Part shown: positions 38,599 to 50,429 of the stretch, piece after piece
Layout of the letters: each line of letters starts with the position of its first letter
How positions within the stretch are numbered: position 1 is the first letter of the stretch
Origin: Ralstonia pickettii
Lineage (GTDB): Bacteria; Pseudomonadota; Gammaproteobacteria; Burkholderiales; Burkholderiaceae
Assembly (NCBI RefSeq): GCF_001699815.1
Contig: NZ_MCGB01000057.1
Coordinates: 186,001-250,000 of the forward strand
DNA length: 64,000 nucleotides
Direction: 5' to 3'
Position numbers and translations under genes: made by a program
Notes under the pieces: generated by a model
What the model saw: only the letters and a program-made list of their open reading frames with translations
Told to the model about the DNA's origin: nothing
Databases searched by the model: none

Positions 38599-38836
38599 CG
38601 CGCCTGTTCCGGGCGACGGCCCACACACACGCCACGACGACGCCAAGGTCAATCGCACGTGTGTTTCCACATCGTCATGCGGACGCAGTAAACTGCGAGG
38701 CTCTTGCCGATTCTGAGCCGACCGCCCACGAGGCGCCGACCGTTGCCGGCAATGCCTGCGAAGCTGCACGGACATCCCGCCCGGATGCCCGCCGCACGCA
38801 GTGCGATCCGCTTTCACTACCGTTTGGAGAGTTCTC

Positions 38837-39823
38837 ATGGCAAAAGCACCCATGCGCGTCGCAGTGACCGGCGCTGCTGGACAGATCGGTTACGCCCTAC
38901 TGTTCCGCATCGCCGCCGGCGAAATGCTGGGCAAGGATCAGCCCGTCATCCTGCAACTGCTGGAAATCCCCGATGAGAAGGCCCAGAAGGCGCTCAAGGG
39001 TGTGATGATGGAGATCGAAGACTGCGCCTTCCCGCTGCTGGCTGGCATGCAAGCGCATTCCGACCCGATGACCGCGTTCAAGGACGTCGACGTGGCCCTG
39101 CTGGTGGGCGCCCGCCCCCGCGGCCCGGGCATGGAGCGCGCGGACCTGCTGTCGGCCAACGCCCAGATCTTCACGGCGCAAGGCAGGGCACTCAACGCCG
39201 TTGCCTCGCGCAACGTGAAGGTGCTGGTGGTCGGCAACCCGGCCAACACCAACGCCTACATCGCCATGAAGTCGGCGCCGGACCTGCCGCGCGAGAACTT
39301 CACCGCCATGCTGCGCCTGGACCACAACCGCGCCCTGTCGCAGATCGCCGCCAAGACCGGCAAGCCCGTGTCGAGCATCGAAAAGCTGTTCGTGTGGGGC
39401 AACCACAGCCCGACGATGTACGCCGACTACCGCTACGCCACCATCGACGGCAAGAGCGTCAAGGACATGATCAACGACCCGGTGTGGAACAACGACGTGT
39501 TCCTGCCGACCGTTGGCAAGCGCGGCGCCGCCATCATCGAAGCGCGCGGGCTGTCGTCGGCGGCTTCGGCTGCCAATGCCGCCATCGACCACGTGCGTGA
39601 CTGGGTGCTCGGTACCAACGGCAAGATCGTCACGATGGGCATCCCGTCGAACGGCGAATACGGCATTCCGAAGGACGTGATGTTCGGCTTCCCGGTCACC
39701 ACCGAGAACGGCAAGTACAAGATCGTCGAAGGCCTGGAAATCGACGAGTACAGCCAAGGCAAGATCAAGATCACGCTCGACGAGCTGGAAGGCGAGCGTG
39801 CAGGCGTGCAGCATCTGCTGTAA
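38837..39823 (+). CDS. mdh: malate dehydrogenase
   Basis: A 328-residue NAD-dependent enzyme of the cytosolic/betaproteobacterial type. NAD-binding [17 protein letters not shown] is at 12-28; the substrate Arg is in [18 protein letters not shown], and the [11 protein letters not shown] and [11 protein letters not shown] segments hold the catalytic residues. The ATG at 38837 has GGAGAG in front. A strong terminator follows. Confidence 0.98.
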
Positions 39824-39842
39824 TCCGCATGATCTAAGAAAA

Positions 39843-39880
39843 AACCGGAGCGGATCGGCAGCGAACCCTCCGGTTTTTTT
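39843..39880 (+). terminator. terminator after mdh
   Basis: An 8-bp stem AACCGGAG/CTCCGGTT with a 17-base loop is followed by TTTTTTT. Confidence 0.85.
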
Positions 39881-39909
39881 ACACCCGCATTTCGAACAAG
39901 ACACAGGCG

Positions 39910-40920
39910 TTGCTAGCGCCGACCAACGGATACCACCCCGTGCACCCCACCGAGGTTTTGTTCCAGGACGATGCCCTGCCGGCCCAATTGCCGGTCTGCG
40001 ACCACTACGCGGGCGCAGAAAAACTGATGCGCAAGTCGCTCGCCCTGCAACAAGCCCTTGGCCCCGTTTTCGATATCACGTTTGACTGCGAAGATGGCGC
40101 CGCCGTCGGCCAGGAACGTGCGCACGCCGAACTGGCCGCCGCACTCATCAATAGTGACGACAACCGCTTCAACCGCGTCGGCGTACGCATCCACGATCCG
40201 AACCACGATGCGTGGACGCATGACGTCGACATCCTTGTGGGCCTTGCCGGCCGCCGCCTCGCCTACGTGACCGTGCCAAAGATACGTGACGTCGTGGAAG
40301 TGGCGCGCGTGACCGATCGCGTCAACCAGGCCGCCAAGGCAGCCGGCATTGCGAGGCACCTGCCGATCCACGTGCTGATCGAAACGCATGGCGGGCTGGC
40401 GCAGGTGTTCGATATCGCCGCGCTGGTGCAGGTGGAATGCCTGAGTTTTGGCCTCATGGATTTCGTTTCAGCCCACAACGGTGCGATTCCAGGCGCGGCG
40501 ATGGGCTCGCCCGAGCAGTTCGAACATCCGCTGATCCGCCGCGCGCTTGCCGAGATTTCGGCCGCGTGCCACGCGCACGGCAAGGTGCCGTCGCACAACG
40601 TCAGCACCGATATCAAGCACCCGGACCGCGCCGGCGCCGATGCCGCGCGTGCCCGCAACGAGTTCGGCTATCTGCGCAAGTGGAGCATCCATCCCGATCA
40701 GATCGCGCCGATCGTTTCCGCATTCCGCCCATCGCACGAAGAAGTGACACAAGCGAGCGCCATTCTGGCGGCTGCGCAGGATGCCTCGTGGGGACCGATC
40801 CAACATGAAGGCCGGCTGCATGACCGCGCGAGCTATCGCTATTGGTGGGCCGTGCTGCAGCGCGCGCACACGACCGGTGTGGAGTTGCCGGCCAACGCCG
40901 TCGCGCGATTCTTCGCGTGA
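39910..40920 (+). CDS. HpcH/HpaI aldolase / CitE-like CoA-ester lyase
   Basis: A 336-residue TIM-barrel lyase: [18 protein letters not shown] with the metal-side acidic residues, [20 protein letters not shown], the catalytic-region [18 protein letters not shown] and [17 protein letters not shown]. The family cleaves malyl-, methylmalyl- or citramalyl-CoA; the substrate here is open. No ATG lies near the start: the frame begins at TTG 39910, or GTG 39940. prpB follows after 23 bp, so a role near propionate or glyoxylate metabolism is likely. Confidence 0.85.
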   Translation: MLAPTNGYHPVHPTEVLFQDDALPAQLPVCDHYAGAEKLMRKSLALQQALGPVFDITFDCEDGAAVGQERAHAELAAALINSDDNRFNRVGVRIHDPNHDAWTHDVDILVGLAGRRLAYVTVPKIRDVVEVARVTDRVNQAAKAAGIARHLPIHVLIETHGGLAQVFDIAALVQVECLSFGLMDFVSAHNGAIPGAAMGSPEQFEHPLIRRALAEISAACHAHGKVPSHNVSTDIKHPDRAGADAARARNEFGYLRKWSIHPDQIAPIVSAFRPSHEEVTQASAILAAAQDASWGPIQHEGRLHDRASYRYWWAVLQRAHTTGVELPANAVARFFA

Positions 40921-40943
40921 CAGCCACAGAGAGGAGATTCGCC

Positions 40944-41840
40944 ATGATGGCAAATACCCATGCCAGTGCAGGCGCCCGCTTCCGCCAGGCGCTGGTCGAT
41001 GAGTCGCCGCTGCAGGTGGTCGGCACCATCAACGCCAACCACGCGCTGCTGGCCAAGCGCGCCGGCTATCGCGCGATCTACCTGTCGGGCGGCGGCGTGG
41101 CAGCTGGTTCGCTGGGCTTGCCGGACCTCGGCATATCGGGCCTGGACGACGTTTTGACCGACGTCCGCCGCATCACCGATGTATGCGACGTACCGCTGCT
41201 GGTAGATGTCGACACGGGCTTCGGCGCTTCCGCCTTCAACGTGGCACGCACGACCAAGTCACTCATCAAGTTTGGCGCAGCGGCCATGCACATTGAAGAC
41301 CAGGTCGGCGCCAAGCGCTGCGGCCATCGCCCCAACAAGGAGATCGTTTCTAAGGACGAAATGGTCGATCGCATCAAGGCTGCCTTAGATGCCCGCACCG
41401 ACGCGAGCTTTGTCGTCATGGCCCGCACCGATGCGCTGGCCGTCGAAGGGTTCGACCGCGCCCTGGAACGCGCCGTGGCCTGCGTGGAAGCTGGTGCGGA
41501 CGCGATCTTTCCCGAGGCGATGACGGAACTGTCGATGTACCGGAAGTTTGTCGACGCGGTAAAGGTGCCGGTGCTAGCCAACATCACCGAATTTGGGCAG
41601 ACGCCGCTTTTCACGCGCGATGAGCTGGCATCCGCAGGTGTGTCGATGATCCTGTATCCGCTATCGGCATTCCGCGCGATGAACAAGGCAGCGGAGAACG
41701 TCTACACCGCCATTCGTCGCGATGGCACGCAACAGAACGTCGTCGACACCATGCAGACGCGCATGGAACTCTACGACAGCATCGGTTACCACGACTACGA
41801 AGCCAAGCTGGACGCGCTGTTCGCACAGAACCGCGGATGA
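40944..41840 (+). CDS. prpB: 2-methylisocitrate lyase
   Basis: A 298-residue member of the isocitrate lyase family that splits methylisocitrate into succinate and pyruvate, the last step of the methylcitrate cycle. Markers: [26 protein letters not shown], and the catalytic [22 protein letters not shown] precedes the paired ATGs at 40944/40947. prpC, the usual neighbour, is absent here and prpD is only a remnant, so the cycle would need genes elsewhere. Confidence 0.94.
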   Translation: MMANTHASAGARFRQALVDESPLQVVGTINANHALLAKRAGYRAIYLSGGGVAAGSLGLPDLGISGLDDVLTDVRRITDVCDVPLLVDVDTGFGASAFNVARTTKSLIKFGAAAMHIEDQVGAKRCGHRPNKEIVSKDEMVDRIKAALDARTDASFVVMARTDALAVEGFDRALERAVACVEAGADAIFPEAMTELSMYRKFVDAVKVPVLANITEFGQTPLFTRDELASAGVSMILYPLSAFRAMNKAAENVYTAIRRDGTQQNVVDTMQTRMELYDSIGYHDYEAKLDALFAQNRG

Positions 41841-42096
41841 ACCGGCCAGCATCCATACCAACACAAACGAGGAGAACGGAAGGCAAAACCGCGGAGTAAG
41901 CTGCCTAGGAACGACCCAAAAAACGATGTTGATGCTTGCACGACACCCCCATTTGGCGGAGCGGTCGGGCCAGCATGTAACAGAACGTTGGGCACGGCGT
42001 CCAAATCGGTCAAAATACCGGCCGGTGTGCGAAATGCCGTGGCATTCCGTGGCCTGGCAGCCGCCTCCCCCAATCTGTCTTACCGAAGGAAACCCT

Positions 42097-42651
42097 ATGA
42101 ACAAATTCATCGTCGGCGCCTGTGCTGGCGTTCTTTCGCTGGCTGCATCGCCATATGCAACCGCCCAGACTACGCCGGCAAAGCCGGCTGCCAAAAAGGC
42201 TCCGGCCAAGAAGAAGGTCACCAAAAAGGCTGCTCCTGTTGCCGCCGCCAAGCCCGAAGGCGTGCAATGGAAGTGCGAACTCGGCAACGAGCTCTACATT
42301 ACAGGCGACATGACGCGCGACCAGATCATCAAGCTGCACTGGAAGGGCAAGAACTACGACCTGCCGCGCCAGCTGACCCGCACCGGCGCCGACCGCTACT
42401 TTGACCAGAAGACGGGCTTCGACCTAGTGGTCATCCCGGCCAAGGCCATGCTGTTCGACCGCAACGAAGGCCACCGCCTGGCCGATGAATGCCAGACCGC
42501 CGAAATGGCTGCCGGCGCTCCGGCCCCGACGCAAGCCGGCGCCCTGCGCGCTCCGGCCGGCCTGCCGTTGATGATGCCGGACAGCCCGGCACCGGCACCG
42601 GCACCGGCACCGGCACCGGCACCGGGCACGGCCCAACCGGCCCAGCAGTAA
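42097..42651 (+). CDS. exported MliC-like protein with Lys/Ala and Pro/Ala tails
   Basis: A 184-residue protein. Signal peptide about 1-24 (MNKFIVGACAGVLSLAASPYA), then a Lys/Ala/Pro-rich spacer to about 55. The domain from WKCELGNELYITG to HRLADEC has two cysteines and a pattern like MliC/PliC lysozyme inhibitors (KLHWKGKNYDLPRQ, DRYFDQKTGFDLVV). It ends in a Pro-Ala repeat. AAGGA precedes the ATG at 42097. The lysozyme-inhibitor relation is tentative. Confidence 0.7.
   Translation: MNKFIVGACAGVLSLAASPYATAQTTPAKPAAKKAPAKKKVTKKAAPVAAAKPEGVQWKCELGNELYITGDMTRDQIIKLHWKGKNYDLPRQLTRTGADRYFDQKTGFDLVVIPAKAMLFDRNEGHRLADECQTAEMAAGAPAPTQAGALRAPAGLPLMMPDSPAPAPAPAPAPAPGTAQPAQQ
42588..42623 (+). repeat. 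six GGCACC hexamer repeats
   Basis: Six perfect copies in tandem encode the Pro-Ala tail of the exported protein at 42097. Copy changes would keep the frame and only vary tail length. Confidence 0.85.
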
Positions 42652-42686
42652 CGCGCTGTCGCGCAAGAGGCCCACAGGAACCGCCC

Positions 42687-43085
42687 ATGTCCGCACCGTT
42701 TGCGAACATCCGCACGAATCCGGACAAGGTCATCGTCGACGATGTGACCTTGCATGGATGCGCCGGGCGCCTTGGGCCGGCCGTAACTGGAGCCGTCGAG
42801 CCGCATGGCACGATGGCTCCAGGCACCGCCCTCGCCGCCGCTCAGGCAATCGAGGCGCACCAAGATACCGTCGCCCGCGGCCAACGCACCCATGCGCTGC
42901 GCATGAAAATTGCCCGCGTGGACGACAAGCGTTTCACCACGAATGACCACGACGCCAAGAAGCGTTCGATCGCCCATGGCATCACCGCCCGCATCAACGG
43001 CGGCAAGGCGTTCGGCGGCGTCGTGGCGCAGTACCCGACCGGTCAGAAGCCATGTCGGTCAAGGCGTTTGCCGGTTTGTATGTGA
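42687..43085 (+). pseudogene. prpD: prpD (2-methylcitrate dehydratase) remnant with large internal deletions
   Basis: An open frame of 132 codons that looks like three joined pieces of PrpD (family length about 480). The start MSAPFANIRTNPDKVIVDDV matches the PrpD N-terminus, GRLGPAVTGAVEPHGTMAPG corresponds to the KLLGPIVPGTVVPNGARVPG region, and HALRMKIARVDDKRFTTNDHDAKKRS to the C-terminal region ending IANxLTVEFNDG. The active-site middle is missing and the last residues leave the family. It is therefore a decayed gene, although the frame is still open. The comparison is from memory of the family. Confidence 0.8.
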
Positions 43086-43161
43086 TTTGATTTTGTCGAT
43101 TTGATGTGTCCGCCAGGGGTGCCCGGCACCCCGTGCAATCCTCAAGCCTTGGAGTCATGCC

Positions 43162-45867
<2,706 letters not shown>

Positions 45868-45902
45868 GCCCTCAAGCCCCACGCTACGTTGGAGCAGACT
45901 GG

Positions 45903-45928
45903 AACCGGCTCTTCGGAGCCGGTTTTTT
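45903..45928 (+). terminator. terminator after acnA
   Basis: A 9-bp stem AACCGGCTC/GAGCCGGTT closed by a TTCG tetraloop and followed by TTTTATT. Confidence 0.92.
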
Positions 45929-46084
45929 ATTGCCTGCCGAATCAAACAAGGTGACGTCGCTCCCCAATCGGCGGGCAGGCTTTGGTACAGTGTGCCGAAT
46001 AGGCCGCGTGATGTCTTCCCCCCCTTGGCAGCAAGCTCGCCGTCCGGCCTTGCCTGACCGTTTCATTGCTGGAGTCCCCCACCC

Positions 46085-46366
46085 ATGGCCCAAGTGGTAC
46101 TAGCGTTCATCGTCGTGGCGGCTGCCGTGTTCTACATCCTCGTCAAAGCACCGCAGACCGACGCCCCGATCCCGGCCCCGGCAGCGCCCGCTGTAGCGGC
46201 AGCGCCTGTGCCCCCGCCTCCGCCATTGGCAGCTTCCGCGCCGGTTGCCGAGCCACATCCGGCACCAGTCAACACACCGGCTGCATCCGAACCCACAGCG
46301 GTCTCCGTACCTGCGGCCGCAAGCAGCGCGGCAGCGGGAGCATCGGCGCCTGCGGCCAAGCCTTAA
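46085..46366 (+). CDS. small membrane-anchored Pro/Ala-rich protein
   Basis: A 93-residue protein with an N-terminal helix (AQVVLAFIVVAAAVFYILV) and then only Pro, Ala, Val and Ser-rich sequence (APVPPPPPLAASAPVAEP). It would be a single-pass membrane protein with an extended tail. GGAG lies about 11 bases before the ATG. The skewed composition could partly mimic a gene, but the start with a clean membrane helix favours a real one. Function unknown. Confidence 0.6.
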   Translation: MAQVVLAFIVVAAAVFYILVKAPQTDAPIPAPAAPAVAAAPVPPPPPLAASAPVAEPHPAPVNTPAASEPTAVSVPAAASSAAAGASAPAAKP

Positions 46367-46463
46367 CGTTTTTGCCCTATGGGTTTCGTAATAGGCGTCG
46401 CGCAGCGGCGTACAAGGGTAAAATGACGCCCCTTCATTCTTCCAACGAACGGTACGGCACAGC

Positions 46464-47675
46464 ATGGCAGGATTCCGCTCCAAGGCTCCCCAACGTCTTT
46501 CCCCCGATGCAGAACGGCTGGTAGCCGATGCGCTGGCGCTGGACGCGTCAGGCAGCCGCATCGAAGACGTCTATTGGGAACAAAGGCTGTCCGAACGTCT
46601 TTCCCGGCTGCTCAAGAACGGCAGCCAGACCGCGCTCGACGCCGCGCTCGACCATCTTTTCAAGCACAACGAGGAGGCCTCCGACGTGCTCGCCGAACAG
46701 GCCGAGACACTCGCCGAATCGGCCATCCTCAGTTCGGGTGGCGTCGAATATGACGCGTTGCTGATCGCAGCGCCCATCCTGGCACACACGCGCTACATGA
46801 TCCCGTCGGGCACGATCAAGCCCGAGATGGCGCAGACGCTGCAGGTACACCTGCAGGCCCATGTGATGGCCTCCAACGCTCGCGTAGCGCTGGCCCCTTA
46901 CCTGTACAGCATCGATCAGCTGCCGCGCACGCATTCCGACACCTTTGCGCTCACGCACAAGCTGGCCGCCTATGCACTCTCTGGCCAACCCGCCAAGGTC
47001 GAATTGCGCGACATGCCCGAGACGGCGCCGATCCTGGCCGACCCGCGCTACCTGGTGGCAATCGTCGTGGCGCAGCACGGCCAAGCGCTGTTCCGCTGGC
47101 AGGAAGACGCCAAGGAGCACCACGCAGAGCGGTCCGCCTGCCTGGAGCAATGGCGCGAGCAGGTCACGCCGACCATCTCCATGCTGATGCCCGGCTGCGA
47201 GTTCGACCTGCTTTTGCCGGACGCCTTCTTCCTGTCCTGCCGCGAGTCCGACAAGCAGATCCGCCCGCTGACCGTGCGTGCTGCCGTCAATTACCTGCAG
47301 GGCGCGCTCGATATGCCGGCCAACCGCTTTGGCGCCATCATCGGCGCCTTCGGTGAAGAACAGATCGAGGAATACCGCGTGGCCTTCACGGTGCGCGGTG
47401 AGAAAGACCTCATCTACGGCATCGTCTGGCCTGTCTATGGCCGCGACGGTGGCGCCACGGATGTCGCCGCAGAAGGTGAACCGGGCAGCCCGCTGGAGCA
47501 GATCTGCGATGAGTTGCGCGCCTGCGGCATCGAAGACATCTTCCGCCACGGCCAGCTCTTCGAACCGGAGTACTGCGAAGACTGCGGCGCGCCGCTCTAT
47601 GCGGATCGCTCGGCCGAGATCGTCCACGCAGAAATGCCGGAAGACGCGCCGACACAGCAACCGCTGTTCCATTGA
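46464..47675 (+). CDS. DUF2863 family protein
   Basis: A 403-residue cytosolic protein that I recognise as the DUF2863 family of betaproteobacteria (MAGFRSKAPQRLSPDAERLV at the start). It has helical repeats in the first half (LDAALDHLFKHNEEASDVLAEQAE) and a C-terminal CEDCGAPLYADRSAE segment with a CxxC pair that might bind zinc. No function is known. It is monocistronic, with a tetraloop terminator after it. Confidence 0.8.
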   Translation: MAGFRSKAPQRLSPDAERLVADALALDASGSRIEDVYWEQRLSERLSRLLKNGSQTALDAALDHLFKHNEEASDVLAEQAETLAESAILSSGGVEYDALLIAAPILAHTRYMIPSGTIKPEMAQTLQVHLQAHVMASNARVALAPYLYSIDQLPRTHSDTFALTHKLAAYALSGQPAKVELRDMPETAPILADPRYLVAIVVAQHGQALFRWQEDAKEHHAERSACLEQWREQVTPTISMLMPGCEFDLLLPDAFFLSCRESDKQIRPLTVRAAVNYLQGALDMPANRFGAIIGAFGEEQIEEYRVAFTVRGEKDLIYGIVWPVYGRDGGATDVAAEGEPGSPLEQICDELRACGIEDIFRHGQLFEPEYCEDCGAPLYADRSAEIVHAEMPEDAPTQQPLFH

Positions 47676-47694
47676 TCTGCGACGCACTTTGGCA

Positions 47695-47719
47695 AAGCCA
47701 CCTTCGGGTGGCTTTTTTA
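47695..47719 (+). terminator. terminator after DUF2863 gene
   Basis: An 8-bp stem AAGCCACC/GGTGGCTT closed by TTCG and followed by TTTTATT. Confidence 0.92.
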
Positions 47720-47837
47720 TTGCTCCGCCATCGTTCATATTGATTGTCGGTTTGCGTCGCACGCGCCCAACCGGGCTGCGGCACAATGACGATCTTCCGC
47801 CACATGGCATCACCGCCCGAACCCCAGGAGCCTCTCG

Positions 47838-49436
47838 ATGACAACCCGTCCCCTCTTGTGTGTTCCCATCCGCGCCCTGATCCGCAACCTCGCCACATGC
47901 GCGCTGGCTGCGGCTGCCGCGATGCCGTTCGCCGCACAAGCCGACGACCTCCGCATCGGCCTGTCCGCCGACGTCACGTCGATGGACCCGCAATGGAACA
48001 ACGCCGGCCCCAACAACGCCATGGCGCTGCATATCTTCGAGTCGCTGGTCTTCCTCGACAAGAACGGCCGCTACACGCCCGGCCTGGCCACCTCGTGGAA
48101 GCCCGTCGACGCCAACACATGGGAGATCAAGCTGCGCCCCAATGTGAAATGGAGCGACGGCACGCCGTTCACCGGCGAAGACGTGAAGGCATCGATCGAG
48201 CGTCCGGCGCGCCTGACCAACAGCCCGGGCCCCTTCACCAGCTATACCAAGTCGATTACCGAAGTACAGATCGTCGATCCGCTGACGGTGCGGTTGAAGT
48301 TGTCGACGCCCAATTACGCGAGCATCCCCAACGATCTGAACAGCCTGCCCATCATTCCGAAGAAGGTGGCCAACGCGCCGCAGGCGGACTTTGACGCGGG
48401 CCGCGCAATGATCGGCACGGGCCCGTTCCTGTTCGACCACTTTACGCGCGGGCAGGAAATCGTCCTGAAGAAGAACCCCCACTACTGGGGCCGCGTACCG
48501 CAGTGGGACAAGGTGACCTTCAAGATCATCACCGACAATGCGGCTCGCACAGCCGCACTGCTCTCCGGCGATGTGGATGTCGTCGAGGCCGTACCGGCTG
48601 CGGACGTCCCGCGCATCAAGCAGGACCCCAAGTTCCACCTCGAACAGCAGGTGTCGTGGCGCACGATTTTCTGGCAGATGGATCAGAGCCGCGATGTGTC
48701 GCCGTTCGTGACCGACAAGGCCGGCAAGCCGCTGGCCAAGAACCCGCTCAAGGACCATCGCGTGCGCGAGGCCATCGCGCTGGCCATCAACCGCGACGCC
48801 ATCGTCAGCCGCGTGCTCGAAGGCCAGGGCGTGGTGGCCTCGAGCATCGTGTCACCGCAGATCTTCGGGCACCCGGGCGGCAAGCCGATCGCATATGACC
48901 CAGCACGCGCCAAGAAACTGCTTGCCGAGGCCGGCTATCCGGACGGCTTCGGGCTCACGCTGCACGCCACCAACAACCGCTACCTGAATGACGCGCAAGT
49001 CGCGCAAACCACCGCGCAGCTGCTCACGCGCATCGGCATCCAGACGAAGGTTGAAACGTTGCCGGTGGCGGCGTATTTCTCGCGCGCGCGTCAGGGCGAG
49101 TTCTCGTTCATGATGCTCGGCTGGGGCTCGGTGGCCGCCGATGTGGCGCTGCGCAGCATTCTCGGTACGCCCAACGCGCAAACCGGCTACGGCTCGTGGA
49201 ACTGGGGCCGCTACAGCAACCCGGAACTCGACAAACTGGTACAGACGTCGCTCTCAACGGTCTCGAGCGAACAGGCACACGAGCAGGCTGCCAAAACTGC
49301 GGCACGCTTTGCGCAGACCGACTACGCGATCATCCCGTCGCATCACCAACTAGCGACGTGGGCCATGCGCAAGGGCATCCGCTACGAGGCGCGCACTGAC
49401 GAATGGTCGCTCGCGTGGTTGTTCACCAAGCAATGA
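47838..49436 (+). CDS. orphan peptide/nickel-type ABC substrate-binding protein (SBP family 5)
   Basis: A 532-residue exported protein: signal peptide about 1-35 (CALAAAAAMPFAAQA), then the family-5 solute-binding fold with LRIGLSADVTSMDPQWNNAG, GLATSWKPVDANTWEIKLRPNVKWSDG and YPDGFGLTLHATNNRY. Members bind di- and oligopeptides, nickel or opines for Dpp/Opp-type importers. No permease or ATPase gene is next to it, so it must serve a transporter encoded elsewhere. A perfect hairpin follows at 49461. Confidence 0.9.
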   Translation: MTTRPLLCVPIRALIRNLATCALAAAAAMPFAAQADDLRIGLSADVTSMDPQWNNAGPNNAMALHIFESLVFLDKNGRYTPGLATSWKPVDANTWEIKLRPNVKWSDGTPFTGEDVKASIERPARLTNSPGPFTSYTKSITEVQIVDPLTVRLKLSTPNYASIPNDLNSLPIIPKKVANAPQADFDAGRAMIGTGPFLFDHFTRGQEIVLKKNPHYWGRVPQWDKVTFKIITDNAARTAALLSGDVDVVEAVPAADVPRIKQDPKFHLEQQVSWRTIFWQMDQSRDVSPFVTDKAGKPLAKNPLKDHRVREAIALAINRDAIVSRVLEGQGVVASSIVSPQIFGHPGGKPIAYDPARAKKLLAEAGYPDGFGLTLHATNNRYLNDAQVAQTTAQLLTRIGIQTKVETLPVAAYFSRARQGEFSFMMLGWGSVAADVALRSILGTPNAQTGYGSWNWGRYSNPELDKLVQTSLSTVSSEQAHEQAAKTAARFAQTDYAIIPSHHQLATWAMRKGIRYEARTDEWSLAWLFTKQ

Positions 49437-49460
49437 TGATCGCTTGGTAACGAACACCGT

Positions 49461-49481
49461 GCCGTAACGCGCCGTTACGGC
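49461..49481. terminator. hairpin without T-run after the SBP gene
   Basis: A 9-bp perfect stem GCCGTAACG/CGTTACGGC with a 3-base loop, 25 bp past the stop. The tail is AAATTCG rather than T-rich, so it may be a weak terminator, 3' stabiliser or a protein site. Confidence 0.4.
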
Positions 49482-49592
49482 AAATTCGCCTGATGTGCCG
49501 CATTGGGGACGCATTGGGGTAACTAGCAGGAACTTTCGTCCTTAGCTTTCCTCTATCATGGCGATTTCCACGCCGACACCCTGTAACTCGTG

Positions 49593-50429
49593 ATGTTGCG
49601 ACCCAAACTACTCTGTCTCGGCGTCGTCGCTTTGCTGGCCGCCTGCTCCAACCTGCAGACTGAACCGACCGATGCGTCGGCCCAGGCCACCAACGCCACG
49701 CCGAGCACCACCGCCGCGCAAGCCAAGCCGGCCGTCCTGCCCGCCCCGACCACGCCGCCCATCGTCTTCGGCTCGACCGATGGCAGCGGCACCACGACGG
49801 TCAACCTGCCCTCCAAGGACAAGATGAGCTTGTCCGAGTACCGCGCACAAACCCGTGACCGCCTGATTCAATCGGAAGGTGCCCGCCCCGACGTGGCCGA
49901 CTGCGCCGCACACGCGAGCTGGATCATTCCGCGCTCGACCAATTTCGACCAGTTCCGCCTGCCAACCGGTGCGCTCTCCAACGACCAGGCCAAGGTCGAG
50001 CCATGGGACTCGCGCTTCTCGTCGAGCAAGCAAGGGGCGATCAAGGTGTCGAGCGTGGTCAGTTTCAATGCCGCCGTGCACAAGCGCGGCACGGGCAATG
50101 ACCAATGGGAGCCCGTGCGCGTGCGCTGCGGGTATCACGAAGGGATGATGCTGGCGTATGAGCTGCTCGACGCCAATGGCCAGCCATTCGCCGCGCCGGC
50201 CGCTGCGCCCTCGTCATCAGCAGCGCGCACGCACTGCCGCCGCGGTCATCGCTGCACGACGAGTGCGGCGGCACACGGCAAGACCACCGCCAAGGGCAAG
50301 GCCTCGTCAAAAGCGACGGCCAAGTCAGCCAAGGGCAGCGGCACAGCCAAGACCAAGTCGACCACGGCAAGCAAATCCACCGCCAAGTCGACGGCAAAGA
50401 AGACGACGAAGAAGTCGTCTTCCAACTAA
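49593..50429 (+). CDS. lipoprotein with Lys/Thr/Ser/Ala-rich tail
   Basis: A 278-residue protein. A lipobox at the start (LGVVALLAACS) makes Cys18 the lipidated residue. A soluble domain spans about 75-200 with DCAAHASWIIPRSTNFDQFRLP and WEPVRVRCGYHEGMMLAYELL. The last 75 residues are low-complexity and very basic (TAKGKASSKATAKSAKGSG and similar), as in histone-H1-like tails. GTG at 49590 is an alternative start. Its 3' end overlaps the convergent M14 peptidase frame by 4 bp. I do not recognise the domain. Confidence 0.7.
   Translation: MLRPKLLCLGVVALLAACSNLQTEPTDASAQATNATPSTTAAQAKPAVLPAPTTPPIVFGSTDGSGTTTVNLPSKDKMSLSEYRAQTRDRLIQSEGARPDVADCAAHASWIIPRSTNFDQFRLPTGALSNDQAKVEPWDSRFSSSKQGAIKVSSVVSFNAAVHKRGTGNDQWEPVRVRCGYHEGMMLAYELLDANGQPFAAPAAAPSSSAARTHCRRGHRCTTSAAAHGKTTAKGKASSKATAKSAKGSGTAKTKSTTASKSTAKSTAKKTTKKSSSN

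Noticed and set aside
46548-48758. Minus-strand open frame of 736 codons across DUF2863 and SBP genes
   Set aside because: It runs over two genes and the terminator between them, and has no recognisable domain.
49593-50429. Frameshift in the basic tail of the lipoprotein (HCRRGHRC segment)
   Set aside because: Sequence on both sides of the odd segment is plausible in the same frame, so a single shift cannot explain it.
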